DNA from: Methylophaga sp.
GTDB taxonomy: Bacteria > Pseudomonadota > Gammaproteobacteria > Nitrosococcales > Methylophagaceae
Assembly (NCBI RefSeq): GCF_009711715.1
Contig: NZ_VENF01000001.1
Location: 124,001 to 188,000 of the forward strand
Direction of reading: 5' to 3'
DNA length: 64,000 nt
Shown: in pieces, positions 1 to 9,316 of the stretch
How positions within the stretch are numbered: the stretch's first letter is position 1
How the letters are laid out: each line of letters starts with the position of its first letter
The notes under the pieces: model-generated
What the model was told of the DNA's origin: nothing
What the model saw: the letters and a program-made list of their open reading frames with translations, nothing else
The model's database searches: none
Position numbers and translations under genes: made by a program

Positions 1-1077
1 CTCACTGTTGGGAATAGGCGTTTCATCATAGGCGACGCCGGTGCGGAACTGCCATTTGTCATTATGCTGGTAGCTGAGCCCCAAACCATAGCGCATTGAA
101 TTTTCCCAGTCTTCAGGCTTGATTGAAGATAGCTGCCCACCATCAGACTTGATATTCAATTCACTGAAACGGTTCCAGCGAGTCAGCGTTGCATCAGCCG
201 AAACGGACCATTTACTGTTAATTTGATGGTGTATCGCCAGCGATAACGTTTCCGGCAGATCAACATCGGCCTCAACATTGTCATCTACCAGGGTATTACC
301 GTTGGCATCTTTCAGTGTGCCATCACCCTCAAGCGTGTGAGAGATTTTGGAGCGGAAGGAGAGCCCGACACGAGTCGTGTCTGTTGCCTGATAAATAAGA
401 CCAAGATTGTAACCATAACCCCAGTCATCCGCGCCAAGCTTAACTTTTCCGTCAGCTGCCTGTGGGAAACCGGCTCGGGCACCAAGATCGGCCATTTGGG
501 TCAGTTTCACATCAATGTACTGGGCGCTGACACCAAAGCCGAGTGAGAGCTTATCCGTGGCCTTGATGGCGATGGTCGGGTTGAAGTTGAGCGTCAGCAT
601 TTCTGATTTGACGGCAAAGTAACGGCCGACCCAGTCATCACGATATTCAGTGACCAGACCGAAAGGCGCTGAGACACCCAGGCCGAGACTAATTTTGTCA
701 TTGACTGGATGACTCAAATAGAAGTTGGGAACGAAAGCCTCATGACCCGCGTCGCCGCCATCACCGCCAGTGAGCGGTTGACCGGAGAAACCACCAAAAC
801 CACCAAAGTCTGGTACTGATGACCCCTCATTACGAAACTCAGACTGCGGTTTAATATAGTTCAGCCCCATATCAAGCTCACCGCGCTTCAGGTAGGTCAG
901 ACCGGCGGGATTGAAAAAGATAGTGCTGGCATCTTCAGCGACGGCGGCACTTCCGGCAAAAGCGCGGCCCAGACTGGTAACACTCTGCTCCTTGATAGCA
1001 AACCCGGCTGCTGATACAGCCTGCGGCAGACTGCCTATTAATATGAGTGCTGAAATATTTTTTAGTTTCGAGTTCAT
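1..1077 (-). CDS. FadL/OmpP1/TodX-family outer-membrane transport protein (3' end cut by window edge)
   Basis: The 359 visible residues begin with a signal peptide ending near AVSAAG. Next come the FadL-type segments FAIKEQSVTSLGRAFAG and EDASTIFFNPAGLTYL, then many alternating beta-barrel strands. Family members form 14-strand outer-membrane barrels that import long-chain fatty acids or other hydrophobic compounds. The C-terminal barrel strands lie outside the window, so total length is unknown. The ATG is at 1075-1077. It lies downstream of trmB on the same strand, separated by an 85-nt gap that contains a long inverted repeat. Family assignment is firm; the substrate cannot be told from sequence. 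Confidence 0.88.
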   Translation of the reverse strand, partial: MNSKLKNISALILIGSLPQAVSAAGFAIKEQSVTSLGRAFAGSAAVAEDASTIFFNPAGLTYLKRGELDMGLNYIKPQSEFRNEGSSVPDFGGFGGFSGQPLTGGDGGDAGHEAFVPNFYLSHPVNDKISLGLGVSAPFGLVTEYRDDWVGRYFAVKSEMLTLNFNPTIAIKATDKLSLGFGVSAQYIDVKLTQMADLGARAGFPQAADGKVKLGADDWGYGYNLGLIYQATDTTRVGLSFRSKISHTLEGDGTLKDANGNTLVDDNVEADVDLPETLSLAIHHQINSKWSVSADATLTRWNRFSELNIKSDGGQLSSIKPEDWENSMRYGLGLSYQHNDKWQFRTGVAYDETPIPNSE

Positions 1078-1086
1078 AGTCAATCA

Positions 1087-1144
1087 CTTGCGTGGTAATC
1101 TTAATTAATGGTCTAAACTATATTAAGCGATTACCAGACGCAAG
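1087..1144. repeat. Interrupted inverted repeat in the fadL-like 5' region
   Basis: Arms CTTGCGT-GGTAATC (1087-1100) and GATTACC-AG-ACGCAAG (1129-1144) are complementary over 14 bp with a 2-nt bulge, and enclose 28 nt. There is no T-run on either strand, so it is not a classical terminator. In RNA it would form a hairpin ending about 10 nt before the fadL-like start codon. Confidence 0.6.
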
Positions 1145-1162
1145 CATTTATCAGGGAACTTG

Positions 1163-1849
1163 TTAAACTCGCTTGAATAACAAGTCCCAGACACCGTGTC
1201 CAAGACGATGTCCACGCTGCTCAAATTTTGTCACAGGGCGATAGCCTGGACGTTCAATAAATCCACTTTCATTACCGCAATTTACGAAGCGCTGGTTACC
1301 AGACACATCAACAAGCATCTGGTCGGCATAATCCTGCCAATCTGTGGCCAGGTGAAGGTGACCGCCGTGTTTCAGTTTGTCTGCCAACGTATTGACGAAG
1401 GCCGGCTGAATAATACGTCGCTTGTGATGACGTTTTTTGTGCCATGGGTCAGGGAAATAAATCTGAACCCGGTCCAGACTTTTATCCTGAATCCGGTGTT
1501 TGAGCAATTCCACGGCATCGGTACAGGCAACGCGAACATTGCTGAGCTCCTGCGTCTGAATAGACTTGAGTAACTGACCGACGCCAGGGCGATGCACTTC
1601 AATGCCGATAAAATTCTGCTCAGGCTGATTTTTTGCCATTTCCGCCAGTGAAGCGCCGTTGCCGAAACCGATTTCCAGTACTACCGGAGCATTGCGGCCG
1701 AACATCTTGTCCATATCGATAGGATCATGATTGTCGTCAATGCCGAAGGCGGGCCATAGTTCATCAAGTGCTTTTTGCTGGCCCGGGGTCAGCCGACCTT
1801 CGCGGCGAACAAAACTTCGAATAGGGCGCATGACTCTGGATTCGGACAT
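1163..1849 (-). CDS. trmB: tRNA (guanine-N7)-methyltransferase TrmB
   Basis: 228 aa, the normal length. It uses S-adenosylmethionine to make m7G46 in the variable loop of tRNAs. The SAM-binding motif VLEIGFGNGASLAEMA is at about residue 55, followed by the family hallmark FPDPWHKKRHHKRR that contributes to tRNA binding and catalysis. The ATG at 1849 is preceded by a short leader. It is transcribed away from edd and toward the fadL-like gene. No sign of damage. Confidence 0.95.
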   Translation of the reverse strand: MSESRVMRPIRSFVRREGRLTPGQQKALDELWPAFGIDDNHDPIDMDKMFGRNAPVVLEIGFGNGASLAEMAKNQPEQNFIGIEVHRPGVGQLLKSIQTQELSNVRVACTDAVELLKHRIQDKSLDRVQIYFPDPWHKKRHHKRRIIQPAFVNTLADKLKHGGHLHLATDWQDYADQMLVDVSGNQRFVNCGNESGFIERPGYRPVTKFEQRGHRLGHGVWDLLFKRV

Positions 1850-2237
1850 GAGAGGCTGTTTTCCTGATCGTGAAATAAATCAGCGATCATACCTGAATGG
1901 CAGTCCGCATGGCATGATCTGTTGGCTTGTTTGTCATGGTGCACAAGGTTTAGGATCAAAGCGTAAGTCGTGGATTAATCTATCAATCCGACTGTTGTAT
2001 TTCAGCGCCAGCCAAACTGGTAGAATGACAATGTGGGCGTCGCGCCCGTTTCCCGTCAAAGCGGCGCCAGTAATAGATTCACAAGGCATTAAGACCCTAA
2101 CAAAACGAATTCTTCGTATGCCAAAATAGTCCTTTCAAGGTATAATGGTGGGTCTTGACATAAAATCTTCGGGACATTCCGGGCCCGGCAATCCTTTGCA
2201 AATACAACAGGCAAAGCATTAAAGAGAGAAGGAAACT
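1850..2237. other. 388-bp divergent intergenic region between trmB and edd
   Basis: No convincing gene. A perfect TATAAT at 2141-2146 on the + strand is a candidate -10 for edd-eda, without a clear -35 at the right distance. A TTGACA at 2155-2160 has no good -10 after it. GAGAGAAGGAA just before the edd ATG at 2238 supplies the ribosome-binding site. No HexR-like palindrome was recognised. Confidence 0.4.
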
Positions 2238-4061
2238 ATGGTTCATCCAGTATTAGAAAGCGTCACCAATGACGTAATCGAAAGAAGCAAAAAAACGCGT
2301 TCGGTATATCTGGCGCGCATCGATGAAGCCGTTGGCAAAGGCCCTCATCGTGGGGTATTAGGATGCGGTAACCTGGCTCACGGATTTGCAGCCTGCTCAA
2401 TGACAGATAAAGCCGACCTCGCCGGTGACCAAAAAGCCAATATCGCGATCATCTCTTCCTACAACGACATGCTGTCGGCACACGAGCCATTCAAAGATTT
2501 TCCGGCCATCATTAAGGAAGCAGCTCACAAGGCTGGCGGTGTAGCCCAGTTTGCCGGTGGTGTCCCTGCCATGTGTGACGGTATCACTCAGGGCCAGCCG
2601 GGCATGGAGCTGTCTCTGTTCAGTCGTGACGTCATCGCTATGGCAACAGCTGTTGGCCTCAGCCACAACATGTTTGATGCGGCGTTGTATCTGGGCGTTT
2701 GCGACAAAATTGTTCCAGGTCTGCTGATTGGCGCTCTCAGCTTCGGTCATCTTCCGGCTGTGTTTGTGCCTGCCGGTCCGATGCCGAGTGGCTTGCCTAA
2801 CAAAGAAAAAGTCCGCATCCGCCAGCTGTATGCCGAAGGCAAGGTTGGACGCGACGAACTGCTCAAAGCAGAATCCGAGTCTTACCACAGCCCGGGTACC
2901 TGTACTTTCTACGGTACGGCCAATAGTAATCAGATGATGGTGGAAATGATGGGACTGCATCTGCCAGGCAGTTCATTCATCAACCCCAATACACCGCTGC
3001 GTGATGCGTTGACCAAGCGTGCGGCAGAACAAGTGCTGAAATTTACCGCGCTGGGTGAAGACTTCCGTCCGATTGGTCATATGATCAACGAAAAAGCCAT
3101 CATCAACGCGCTGGTTGGTCTGCTGGCTACCGGTGGCTCTACCAACCACACCATGCACCTCGTTGCGATTGCCCGTGCGGCCGGTATTATCATTAACTGG
3201 GATGACTTTGACCGCCTGTCCAAGATCATTCCATCGCTGACACGCATCTACCCGAACGGCACCGCGGATGTGAATCACTTCCAGGCAGCCGGTGGTATGG
3301 GCGTTCTGATCCGTGAGTTGTCACAGAATGGCTTGATGCATACGGACCTGCTGACCGTCGGTGATGACAAGGGTATGGAACAATATACCCGCGAACCGAC
3401 ACTGCAGGATGGCGAACTGACCTGGAAAGATGGCCCTGAGGCCTCACTGGATCCGGAAGTCATCAGCAGTGTCAGCGCGCCATTTGGCACCACAGGTGGT
3501 TTGAACCTGATTAAAGGCAACCTGGGTCGTGGCATGTCAAAAATTTCTGCTGTCGATCCGAAACATCAAGTGGTGGAAGCGCCGGCAATGGTCTTTGACA
3601 ATCAGGATCATGTGGTTGAAGCCTTTAAGCGTGGCGAAATGAACAAAGACGTTATCGTTGTTCTGCGCTTCCAGGGACCGAAAGCCAACGGTATGCCCGA
3701 ACTGCATAAACTGACACCCCCATTGGGTGTATTGCAGGACAAAGGCTATAAAGTGGCACTGGTCACTGATGGTCGCATGTCCGGTGCATCCGGCAAGATT
3801 CCATCAGCCATTCATTTGTGGCCTGAATGTGCCGACGGCAATCTGATGACCAAAGTCCGTGACGGCGACATGATTCGTCTCGATACCCAGAAGGGTGAAC
3901 TGAATGTGCTGGTTGATGAGGAAGAGCTGAACTCTCGCATGGCGTGTGTGATGGCCAATACGGAACATCACTATGGCATGGGTCGTGAGCTGTTCGACAG
4001 CTTCCGCCAGGGCGTCTCGACTTCCGAGACCGGTGCGATCAACATGTTCAACGTCGAATAA
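2238..4061 (+). CDS. edd: Phosphogluconate dehydratase (Entner-Doudoroff)
   Basis: 607 aa, full length for the IlvD/Edd family. It dehydrates 6-phosphogluconate to 2-keto-3-deoxy-6-phosphogluconate in the cytosol. Edd-type motifs include [20 protein letters not shown] near residue 115, [11 protein letters not shown] near 300 and [16 protein letters not shown] near 510. These enzymes carry an oxygen-sensitive 4Fe-4S cluster. It is followed 28 nt later by eda, so the two form the full ED module. In ribulose-monophosphate methylotrophs this route is a standard way to cleave hexose phosphate made from formaldehyde, which fits the amine-demethylation genes later in the window (inference). Confidence 0.96.
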   Translation: MVHPVLESVTNDVIERSKKTRSVYLARIDEAVGKGPHRGVLGCGNLAHGFAACSMTDKADLAGDQKANIAIISSYNDMLSAHEPFKDFPAIIKEAAHKAGGVAQFAGGVPAMCDGITQGQPGMELSLFSRDVIAMATAVGLSHNMFDAALYLGVCDKIVPGLLIGALSFGHLPAVFVPAGPMPSGLPNKEKVRIRQLYAEGKVGRDELLKAESESYHSPGTCTFYGTANSNQMMVEMMGLHLPGSSFINPNTPLRDALTKRAAEQVLKFTALGEDFRPIGHMINEKAIINALVGLLATGGSTNHTMHLVAIARAAGIIINWDDFDRLSKIIPSLTRIYPNGTADVNHFQAAGGMGVLIRELSQNGLMHTDLLTVGDDKGMEQYTREPTLQDGELTWKDGPEASLDPEVISSVSAPFGTTGGLNLIKGNLGRGMSKISAVDPKHQVVEAPAMVFDNQDHVVEAFKRGEMNKDVIVVLRFQGPKANGMPELHKLTPPLGVLQDKGYKVALVTDGRMSGASGKIPSAIHLWPECADGNLMTKVRDGDMIRLDTQKGELNVLVDEEELNSRMACVMANTEHHYGMGRELFDSFRQGVSTSETGAINMFNVE

Positions 4062-4089
4062 TAACCAACAATCTGGAAAAGCATTATCC

Positions 4090-4722
4090 ATGTCGAAAAC
4101 AATTCATGAAATTATGAAAGTCTCGCCGGTTGTGCCGGTGATGGTCATCAACAATGCTGACCATGCCGTACCGCTGGCTAAAGCACTGGTCAAAGGCGGC
4201 CTGAAGGTACTGGAAATTACTTTGCGTACTGATGCCGCACTGGAATCGATTCGTCGGATTAAGGCAGAAGTACCAGATGCCATTGTCGGTGCCGGTACTA
4301 TCATCAATATCGAAACGCTGAATGCGGCGATTGATGCCGGCGCGGAATTTATCGTCAGCCCGGGTACGACTGACAGCCTGATCGATGCCGCATTGAAAAC
4401 CGGTGTGCCTTTGCTGCCGGGTATTGCCAATCCAAGTGAAGCCATGCGCCTGCTGGAAAAAGGTATTACGGCAATGAAGTTCTTCCCGGCCGAAGCCGCG
4501 GGCGGTGTGCCGATGCTGAAATCGATTGGTGCGCCGATTCCGCAGATCACTTTCTGCCCGACCGGCGGTGTCAGTCAGAAAAACGTCAATGACTACTACA
4601 AATTGCCTAATGTCGGCTGCGTCGGTGGTTCATGGATGTGTGCAGCGAATCTGGTCGATGCTGAAAACTGGGATGAAATCACCCGTCTCTCAGCAGAAGC
4701 CATTGAACTGGCGACAGCCTGA
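4090..4722 (+). CDS. eda: KDPG / 4-hydroxy-2-oxoglutarate aldolase
   Basis: 210 aa, normal for the family. It cleaves 2-keto-3-deoxy-6-phosphogluconate into pyruvate and glyceraldehyde 3-phosphate. Motifs: LEITLRT, VGAGTI, FIVSPGT, and AMKFFPAEAAGG with the Schiff-base lysine. The ATG at 4090 (MSKTIHEIMKV) follows a GGAAAAG ribosome site. An in-frame start at 3973 would overlap edd by 89 nt and add a non-family extension, so it was rejected. It is the second gene of the edd-eda operon, closed by the terminator at 4751. Confidence 0.96.
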   Translation: MSKTIHEIMKVSPVVPVMVINNADHAVPLAKALVKGGLKVLEITLRTDAALESIRRIKAEVPDAIVGAGTIINIETLNAAIDAGAEFIVSPGTTDSLIDAALKTGVPLLPGIANPSEAMRLLEKGITAMKFFPAEAAGGVPMLKSIGAPIPQITFCPTGGVSQKNVNDYYKLPNVGCVGGSWMCAANLVDAENWDEITRLSAEAIELATA

Positions 4723-4750
4723 GTATTTCAAGCTTCATTTAAATTGAAAA

Positions 4751-4774
4751 AGGCGCTAATCAGCGCCTTTTTTA
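4751..4774 (+). terminator. Rho-independent terminator of edd-eda
   Basis: Perfect 7-bp stem AGGCGCT / AGCGCCT (4751-4757, 4762-4768) with a 4-nt loop, followed by six Ts. Confidence 0.9.
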
Positions 4775-4811
4775 TTTGGCAGGATAAGGTTTTGAACACT
4801 TTACAAGCTCG

Positions 4812-4840
4812 GAGAGAGCCTTCGGCATGCTCAGGATGAC
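4812..4840. repeat. Candidate dispersed-repeat sequence
   Basis: Read on the minus strand it is GTCATCCTGAGCATGC followed by CGAAGGCTCTC. Sequences of the form GTCATCCTGAGC...GAAGG are known as intergenic dispersed repeats in many bacterial genomes. Only one copy lies in this window, so repetitiveness here is inference. It sits between eda and the DUF2063 gene. Confidence 0.3.
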
Positions 4841-4910
4841 AAAAAAGTAGAGAGTCAAAAGTTGTCATGGGCCTGGCTAAGGCATACGGGATTCAGAAAG
4901 AGGCTGTTAT

Positions 4911-5663
4911 TCAATCACGCTTCAGCAAAATGCCGCGGTTTAACCAGTCATCAATCATCTTTTTTGCCCCTGCGGCTACCACTTCTGGTTGAGGGTGATG
5001 CATTTCATTGACGATAGCTGCTACTGCCGATTCGCCTATTTCACCTTGAGAGAGCAGATCCATTAATCTGGCACTGACCGGATTCAGTTCAATGAACTTA
5101 ATCTGATCGTCTTCATCGCGTAATACAAGCAGGCAGATCGGTGTGTCATTGGGTGATTGCGGTTGGTTATCAACACTGATCTGGTGTACCGGAAACTGGT
5201 AGACCAGAAGCCAGGCCAAAGGCGACTGCCGATACTGCAAACTCAAACAGTCTTCGTCAGCCAGCGGTGTGCGTTCAAACTCGGCTTCGTGAATACTTAA
5301 AGCCAGTTCCACCCATTCGTAGTGCGCCAGTTCTTTAAGAAATGGCGGATCGTCATCACTCAGGCGTTCATTATCCAGATAAGCCATAAACTCGCGGGCG
5401 ATTTCAACAAACAACGGGGTCTTACATTGGTGCTTGACCATAAAATCACGCACCATTATCTGCCATTTGTCTTCACTGAAAAGGCTGCGAATGACCGGAA
5501 AGGCATTCTGTAACGTGCCGTTGATATTGTTGAAAAACAGGTCGCGATAAATCGCCATACGCCGGTCTTCAACCTGATCCGGTGCCGGCTCATGCTCAGG
5601 GTCCCTGATATGGGCAGCGAAGCGGTACTGGGTATCTTTAAATGAATCAGCCTTGTGAGACAT
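4911..5663 (-). CDS. DUF2063 / HvfC-BufC-type partner of a DUF692 (MNIO) enzyme
   Basis: 250 aa. The N-terminal part (from [12 protein letters not shown], with [18 protein letters not shown] near residue 30) matches the DUF2063 putative DNA-binding domain. Members are almost always encoded next to DUF692 proteins and are thought to act as substrate-recognition partners. The start at 5663 overlaps the end of the DUF692 gene by 17 nt, which points to translational coupling. A longer in-frame start at 5816 lies wholly inside the DUF692 gene and was rejected. Family call firm, biochemical role inferred. Confidence 0.82.
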   Translation of the reverse strand: MSHKADSFKDTQYRFAAHIRDPEHEPAPDQVEDRRMAIYRDLFFNNINGTLQNAFPVIRSLFSEDKWQIMVRDFMVKHQCKTPLFVEIAREFMAYLDNERLSDDDPPFLKELAHYEWVELALSIHEAEFERTPLADEDCLSLQYRQSPLAWLLVYQFPVHQISVDNQPQSPNDTPICLLVLRDEDDQIKFIELNPVSARLMDLLSQGEIGESAVAAIVNEMHHPQPEVVAAGAKKMIDDWLNRGILLKRD

Positions 5664-6495
5664 GCTTAAGCGGTGTTTGTTGTTGATATCGATGAATGGT
5701 GCTGACTTCTTCCAACAGCTGCGATAGGGAAGGAATATTAAAATCCCGCTCCAGCAGCGTGGGAAGCACCCCATGATGCTGATAAGTCTGTGCCAGCAGT
5801 TCCCAGACCGGATCAATCACATCCGCCCCGTGAGTATCGACAATCAGGTCTTCTGCCTCATTGTAATGGCCGGCAATATGCAGATAGGCGATGCGGTCAG
5901 AAGGCAGTGCTTTGATATAGTCGAGCGGGTCGTAATGGTGATTGACGCTGTTAACGAACACATTGTTAACGTCCAGCAGCAGGTCGCAGTCAGCTTCTTC
6001 AATGACGGCGCGGATGAAGGCGATTTCATCCATCTGCTGACCCGGCGCGGCATAATAGGACACATTTTCTATTACCAAACGGCGTTCCAGAATTGATTGG
6101 ACCCGCTTGATGCGATCAGCCACATACTGCACGGCTTCCTCGGTAAAAGGAATCGGCATCAGATCGTAGAGGTGCCCGTCATCACTGCAATAGCTCAGGT
6201 GTTCGCTGTAGCAGCGGATAGAATGCTTGTCGAAAAACTGCTTCAATCGCTGCAGGAAATGTTCATCAAGCGGAGCCGGACTGCCAATGGATAATGACAG
6301 GCCGTGACACAGCATCGGGTAGCGTTCAGCCATGGCCGAGAACTTACGACCAAAAGCGCCGCCCATTTCCATCCAGTTCTCCGGTGCGACCTCGAGAAAA
6401 TCGATGCCGGTGTTGTCCATCGCAGCCAGTTCATCGATAAAGCTGCGACGCAGTCCGAGACCGGCACCACTGACCGGATAGGTTTTCCTGCTCAT
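5647..6495 (-). CDS. DUF692 multinuclear non-heme iron oxidative enzyme (MNIO, MbnB/BufB-like)
   Basis: 282 aa TIM-barrel family protein. Visible family motifs: [10 protein letters not shown] near the N-terminus, [47 protein letters not shown] and LLERDFNIP; the His, Asp and Glu in these bind iron in characterised members. Known relatives modify cysteine-containing precursor peptides (methanobactin, bufferins, TglH). The ATG at 6495 follows AGGAGCATTTT and is preferred over the ATG five codons upstream, which lacks a ribosome site. It lies between an unrecognised periplasmic protein (upstream) and DUF2063 (downstream). No canonical short precursor is visible. Confidence 0.88.
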   Translation of the reverse strand: MSRKTYPVSGAGLGLRRSFIDELAAMDNTGIDFLEVAPENWMEMGGAFGRKFSAMAERYPMLCHGLSLSIGSPAPLDEHFLQRLKQFFDKHSIRCYSEHLSYCSDDGHLYDLMPIPFTEEAVQYVADRIKRVQSILERRLVIENVSYYAAPGQQMDEIAFIRAVIEEADCDLLLDVNNVFVNSVNHHYDPLDYIKALPSDRIAYLHIAGHYNEAEDLIVDTHGADVIDPVWELLAQTYQHHGVLPTLLERDFNIPSLSQLLEEVSTIHRYQQQTPLKHVSQG

Positions 6496-6559
6496 AAAAT
6501 GCTCCTGCATTCAGTCTCTGATACAGTGACGCTCAGGCCGGCATATTGTTACAGACGTC

Positions 6560-7312
6560 TCAGTCGAGATTGACCTCAAACATGGTGCGATCAACACCGA
6601 CATTGCCGGTAGTCGGGTCAACCATGTAAACGATAGCTTTGTAATGACCGGACTGTTTGATGTCGGTTTTGCCAGAGAACATGCCCACAGGACCAGTAAA
6701 TTCTAATGGTACTTCAGCAATTTTTTCTTCATCCTGCATCAGCACGGCTTTGACTTCATAGTTATCCGGCTTCCAGTAGCCATCTTTGGTGATAGGACAG
6801 CCACACAACAGCGAGGCTTTGGTGTAAAACTCGACTTTGCCGCCTTCCAGCACCTGGGTCCAGGCATCAACGATAAAGCCGGGCATATTCAGAATAATGC
6901 CATCACCAAGCAGATGTTTGCCGGGCACGACCCACGATGTCACGGTTGCTTCCTGCAAAGACTGTCGATAGCCGTAAGGGCCCATCAGTTTAAATTTCAG
7001 CAGGCGCGGTGCATCGATGTCGATCTCGGCCAGATAACCGGCTGTTTTATCATCTGTCAGTCTTTGTCCACGCTCAATGGGGTTTTTTATCAGCAGATCG
7101 GTGTCACCTGTACCACCATTAATCCACCCCTCATCGAGAATTTCGCCGGTTTCAGCATCTTCTACGACCACGCGAACGCCACCGACGCTGGTGCCGATAA
7201 ACTTGGCATCAGCTGCCTTTGCCCGGATCATGATTTGGGTATTTTCGGCACTGGCGGGCAGACTTAATGCAGTGAAAAAGGGAATGAGCAGGGCAAAAAT
7301 CAATTTCTTCAT
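6560..7312 (-). CDS. Unrecognised secreted protein heading the DUF692/DUF2063 operon
   Basis: 250 aa. A signal peptide (MKKLIFALLIPFFTALSLPASA) predicts periplasmic location. The rest looks like a beta-sandwich protein, with VGGVRVVVEDAETGEILDEG near the N-terminus and a C-terminal immunoglobulin-like segment ending FEVNLD. The only cysteines in the mature part are in a CGCP motif near residue 170. The ATG at 7312 is preceded by GTGAGG with 6-nt spacing; a GTG four codons earlier is possible. It is 64 nt upstream of the DUF692 gene and on the same strand. I do not recognise the family; the CGCP motif makes it a possible substrate or partner of the MNIO enzyme (inference). Confidence 0.7.
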   Translation of the reverse strand: MKKLIFALLIPFFTALSLPASAENTQIMIRAKAADAKFIGTSVGGVRVVVEDAETGEILDEGWINGGTGDTDLLIKNPIERGQRLTDDKTAGYLAEIDIDAPRLLKFKLMGPYGYRQSLQEATVTSWVVPGKHLLGDGIILNMPGFIVDAWTQVLEGGKVEFYTKASLLCGCPITKDGYWKPDNYEVKAVLMQDEEKIAEVPLEFTGPVGMFSGKTDIKQSGHYKAIVYMVDPTTGNVGVDRTMFEVNLD

Positions 7313-7520
7313 GGCAGACCTCACTGTCAGTAAAAGGGCAATAGCATTATCTTGTGACCATTATGGCTGAGCATTGTTCTGTTTGCATTCGCTTTGAAGG
7401 CTGCTCTCACTGATTATTGCCGGCAACTGCTACAATGTGACTCTGTGAAACTTGAGGCAAACGCATCGGTCATTAATCTGACGTTTTGCCAAGTAGTTGT
7501 TCCCTGACAGGTATCGCTTC

Positions 7521-8501
7521 ATGCTCGCTTACATCATCAGACGGATTCTTTACGCTTTTCCCATTCTGTTGGGGGTCAATGCACTGACATTCGTTTTATT
7601 CTTTATGGTTAATACGCCGGATGATATGGCGCGCATGCACCTTGGTAACAAGTATGTGACTGAGGCCGCGATTGAAACCTGGAAAGAAGAACGTGGTTAC
7701 GACCGGCCGCTGCTCTGGAACAGCCAGGCAGAGGGGACCGATAAGGTCACCGATACCATTTTCTTCGCCAAATCTTTAACTTTGTTTGTGTTTGAATTTG
7801 GTCAGGCCGATGATGGCCGGGATATCGGTGAGGATATTAAAAACCGCATGTGGCCGAGTCTCGCAATTGCGGTGCCAATATTGATTATCGGGCTGATGGT
7901 CAACATTACCTTTGCCATGCTGATGGTGTTCTTCAGGGCGACCTATGTCGATCTGAGCGGCGTGGTTTTATGTGTAGTGTTGATGTCGATCTCCGGGCTT
8001 TTCTACATCATCGGCGGCCAGTTCCTGGTCGGAAAAATCATGCAACTGGTACCGATATCGGGCTATGCCGAGGGGTTTGATGCCACCAAGTTCCTGATCC
8101 TGCCGGTCGCCATCGGGATTATTTCCGGTATCGGCAGCGGCTCACGCTGGTACCGCACTTTATTTCTGGAAGAAGCCTCCAAGGACTATGTCCGTACTGC
8201 ACGTGCGAAAGGACTGTCTGAAGTTCGGGTGCTGTTTTCGCATGTTCTGAAAAACGCGATGATTCCCATCCTGACCGGTATTGTTGTGGTGCTACCGACC
8301 CTGTTCATGGGCAGCCTGATCCTGGAATCTTTCTTTGGTATTCCGGGCCTCGGCAGTTACACAATTGATGCTATTCATGCGCAGGATTTTGCCATTGTCC
8401 GCGCCATGGTTTTCCTGGGCTCCGTGCTGTATATCGTCGGCCTGATGCTGACCGATATTTCCTATACGGTGGTCGATCCGCGGGTACGGCTTGATGGCTG
8501 A
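7521..8501 (+). CDS. DppB/OppB-like ABC transporter permease, without partner genes
   Basis: 326 aa integral membrane protein. The N-terminus MLAYIIRRILYAFPILLGV is typical of DppB, and the binding-protein-dependent transport EAA region appears as LEEASKDYVRTARAKGLSEVRVLFSHVLKNA. About six hydrophobic segments are present. Family members pair with DppC-type permeases and ATPases to import peptides, nickel or opines. Here no DppC, ATPase or binding protein is adjacent; the next gene overlaps it by 8 nt and encodes a ferritin-like protein. The ATG at 7521 was preferred over a TTG eight codons upstream because it gives the family N-terminus. Substrate unknown. Confidence 0.85.
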   Translation: MLAYIIRRILYAFPILLGVNALTFVLFFMVNTPDDMARMHLGNKYVTEAAIETWKEERGYDRPLLWNSQAEGTDKVTDTIFFAKSLTLFVFEFGQADDGRDIGEDIKNRMWPSLAIAVPILIIGLMVNITFAMLMVFFRATYVDLSGVVLCVVLMSISGLFYIIGGQFLVGKIMQLVPISGYAEGFDATKFLILPVAIGIISGIGSGSRWYRTLFLEEASKDYVRTARAKGLSEVRVLFSHVLKNAMIPILTGIVVVLPTLFMGSLILESFFGIPGLGSYTIDAIHAQDFAIVRAMVFLGSVLYIVGLMLTDISYTVVDPRVRLDG

Positions 8502-9315
8502 CTCCGTTCACATTCGCGAGCAGGCCCTGCAATGTCTGCTTACCACAGATCCCTGGAGTAAAGCCGCTGCCACCCGGGATCTCTATAAACAGGTCCGGAA
8601 TTCAGGCTTTGAGGTCTCTCATGCCGCGCTTAAGGTGCCAGAGTTTCCAGGCAGACCTGACAACCCCGAACTGGTGCCCCCACGGGACTTACCGCGCCGA
8701 CGCAATAATCAGCAAACCGGTCACGCCACGTTGATTCATGCCATCTGCCATATCGAATTCAACGCGATTAACCTGGGCCTGGATGCCATCGCACGTTTTA
8801 GTGAGATGCCGGAAGATTATTATGCAGACTGGATACAGGTGGCTTATGAAGAGTCCACCCATTTCGAAATGCTCGACGCCCATCTCAAAGCTCTGGGCTT
8901 CAGCTATGGTGATTTTTCAGCTCATGACGGGATGTGGGAAATGGCCAGGAAAACCCATCATGATCCCCTGACCCGAATGGCACTGGTGCCCAGAGTGCTG
9001 GAAGCACGCGGGCTGGATGTCACTCCGGCGATGATGGATAAGCTCAGAAAATCTGGTGATCATCGCGCTGTTGAGATACTGGAAACCATTCTGCGGGAAG
9101 AAGTCGGCCACGTAAAAGTCGGCACCCGCTGGTTTAATTACCTCTGCGAACAGCGTGAACTGGACCCGTACCAGACTTTCAAGGATTTGCTGGAAACCTA
9201 TTTCAACGGCGAGATTCGGGGCCCGTTTCACACCGATGCCAGAATGGCGGCCGGTTTCAGTGAAGCCGAAATGGCGCTGCTGGAATCTCAGGCGGTGTAC
9301 AAGAAGCGCGCTTGA
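8494..9315 (+). CDS. DUF455 ferritin-like domain protein
   Basis: 273 aa, mostly helical. Segments AICHIEFNAINLGLDAIARF, YEESTHFEMLDAHLKALG and EEVGHVKVGTRWF carry the Glu and His residues spaced as in ferritin-like di-metal four-helix proteins. DUF455 has no settled function. The ATG at 8494 overlaps the stop of the DppB-like gene, so the two are probably translationally coupled. The gene converges with rnfH, the two stop codons being almost adjacent. Metal binding is expected from the fold and not proven. Confidence 0.82.
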   Translation: MADSVHIREQALQCLLTTDPWSKAAATRDLYKQVRNSGFEVSHAALKVPEFPGRPDNPELVPPRDLPRRRNNQQTGHATLIHAICHIEFNAINLGLDAIARFSEMPEDYYADWIQVAYEESTHFEMLDAHLKALGFSYGDFSAHDGMWEMARKTHHDPLTRMALVPRVLEARGLDVTPAMMDKLRKSGDHRAVEILETILREEVGHVKVGTRWFNYLCEQRELDPYQTFKDLLETYFNGEIRGPFHTDARMAAGFSEAEMALLESQAVYKKRA

Positions 9316-9316
9316 A

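Noticed and set aside
911..1108. Small frame on the + strand at the FadL start
   Set aside because: It is antisense to the signal peptide of the FadL-type gene.
3973..4089. Longer N-terminus for eda
   Set aside because: It lies within the edd 3' end, gives a non-conserved Ser/Arg-rich extension, and the downstream ATG at 4090 has a ribosome site and matches the family start.
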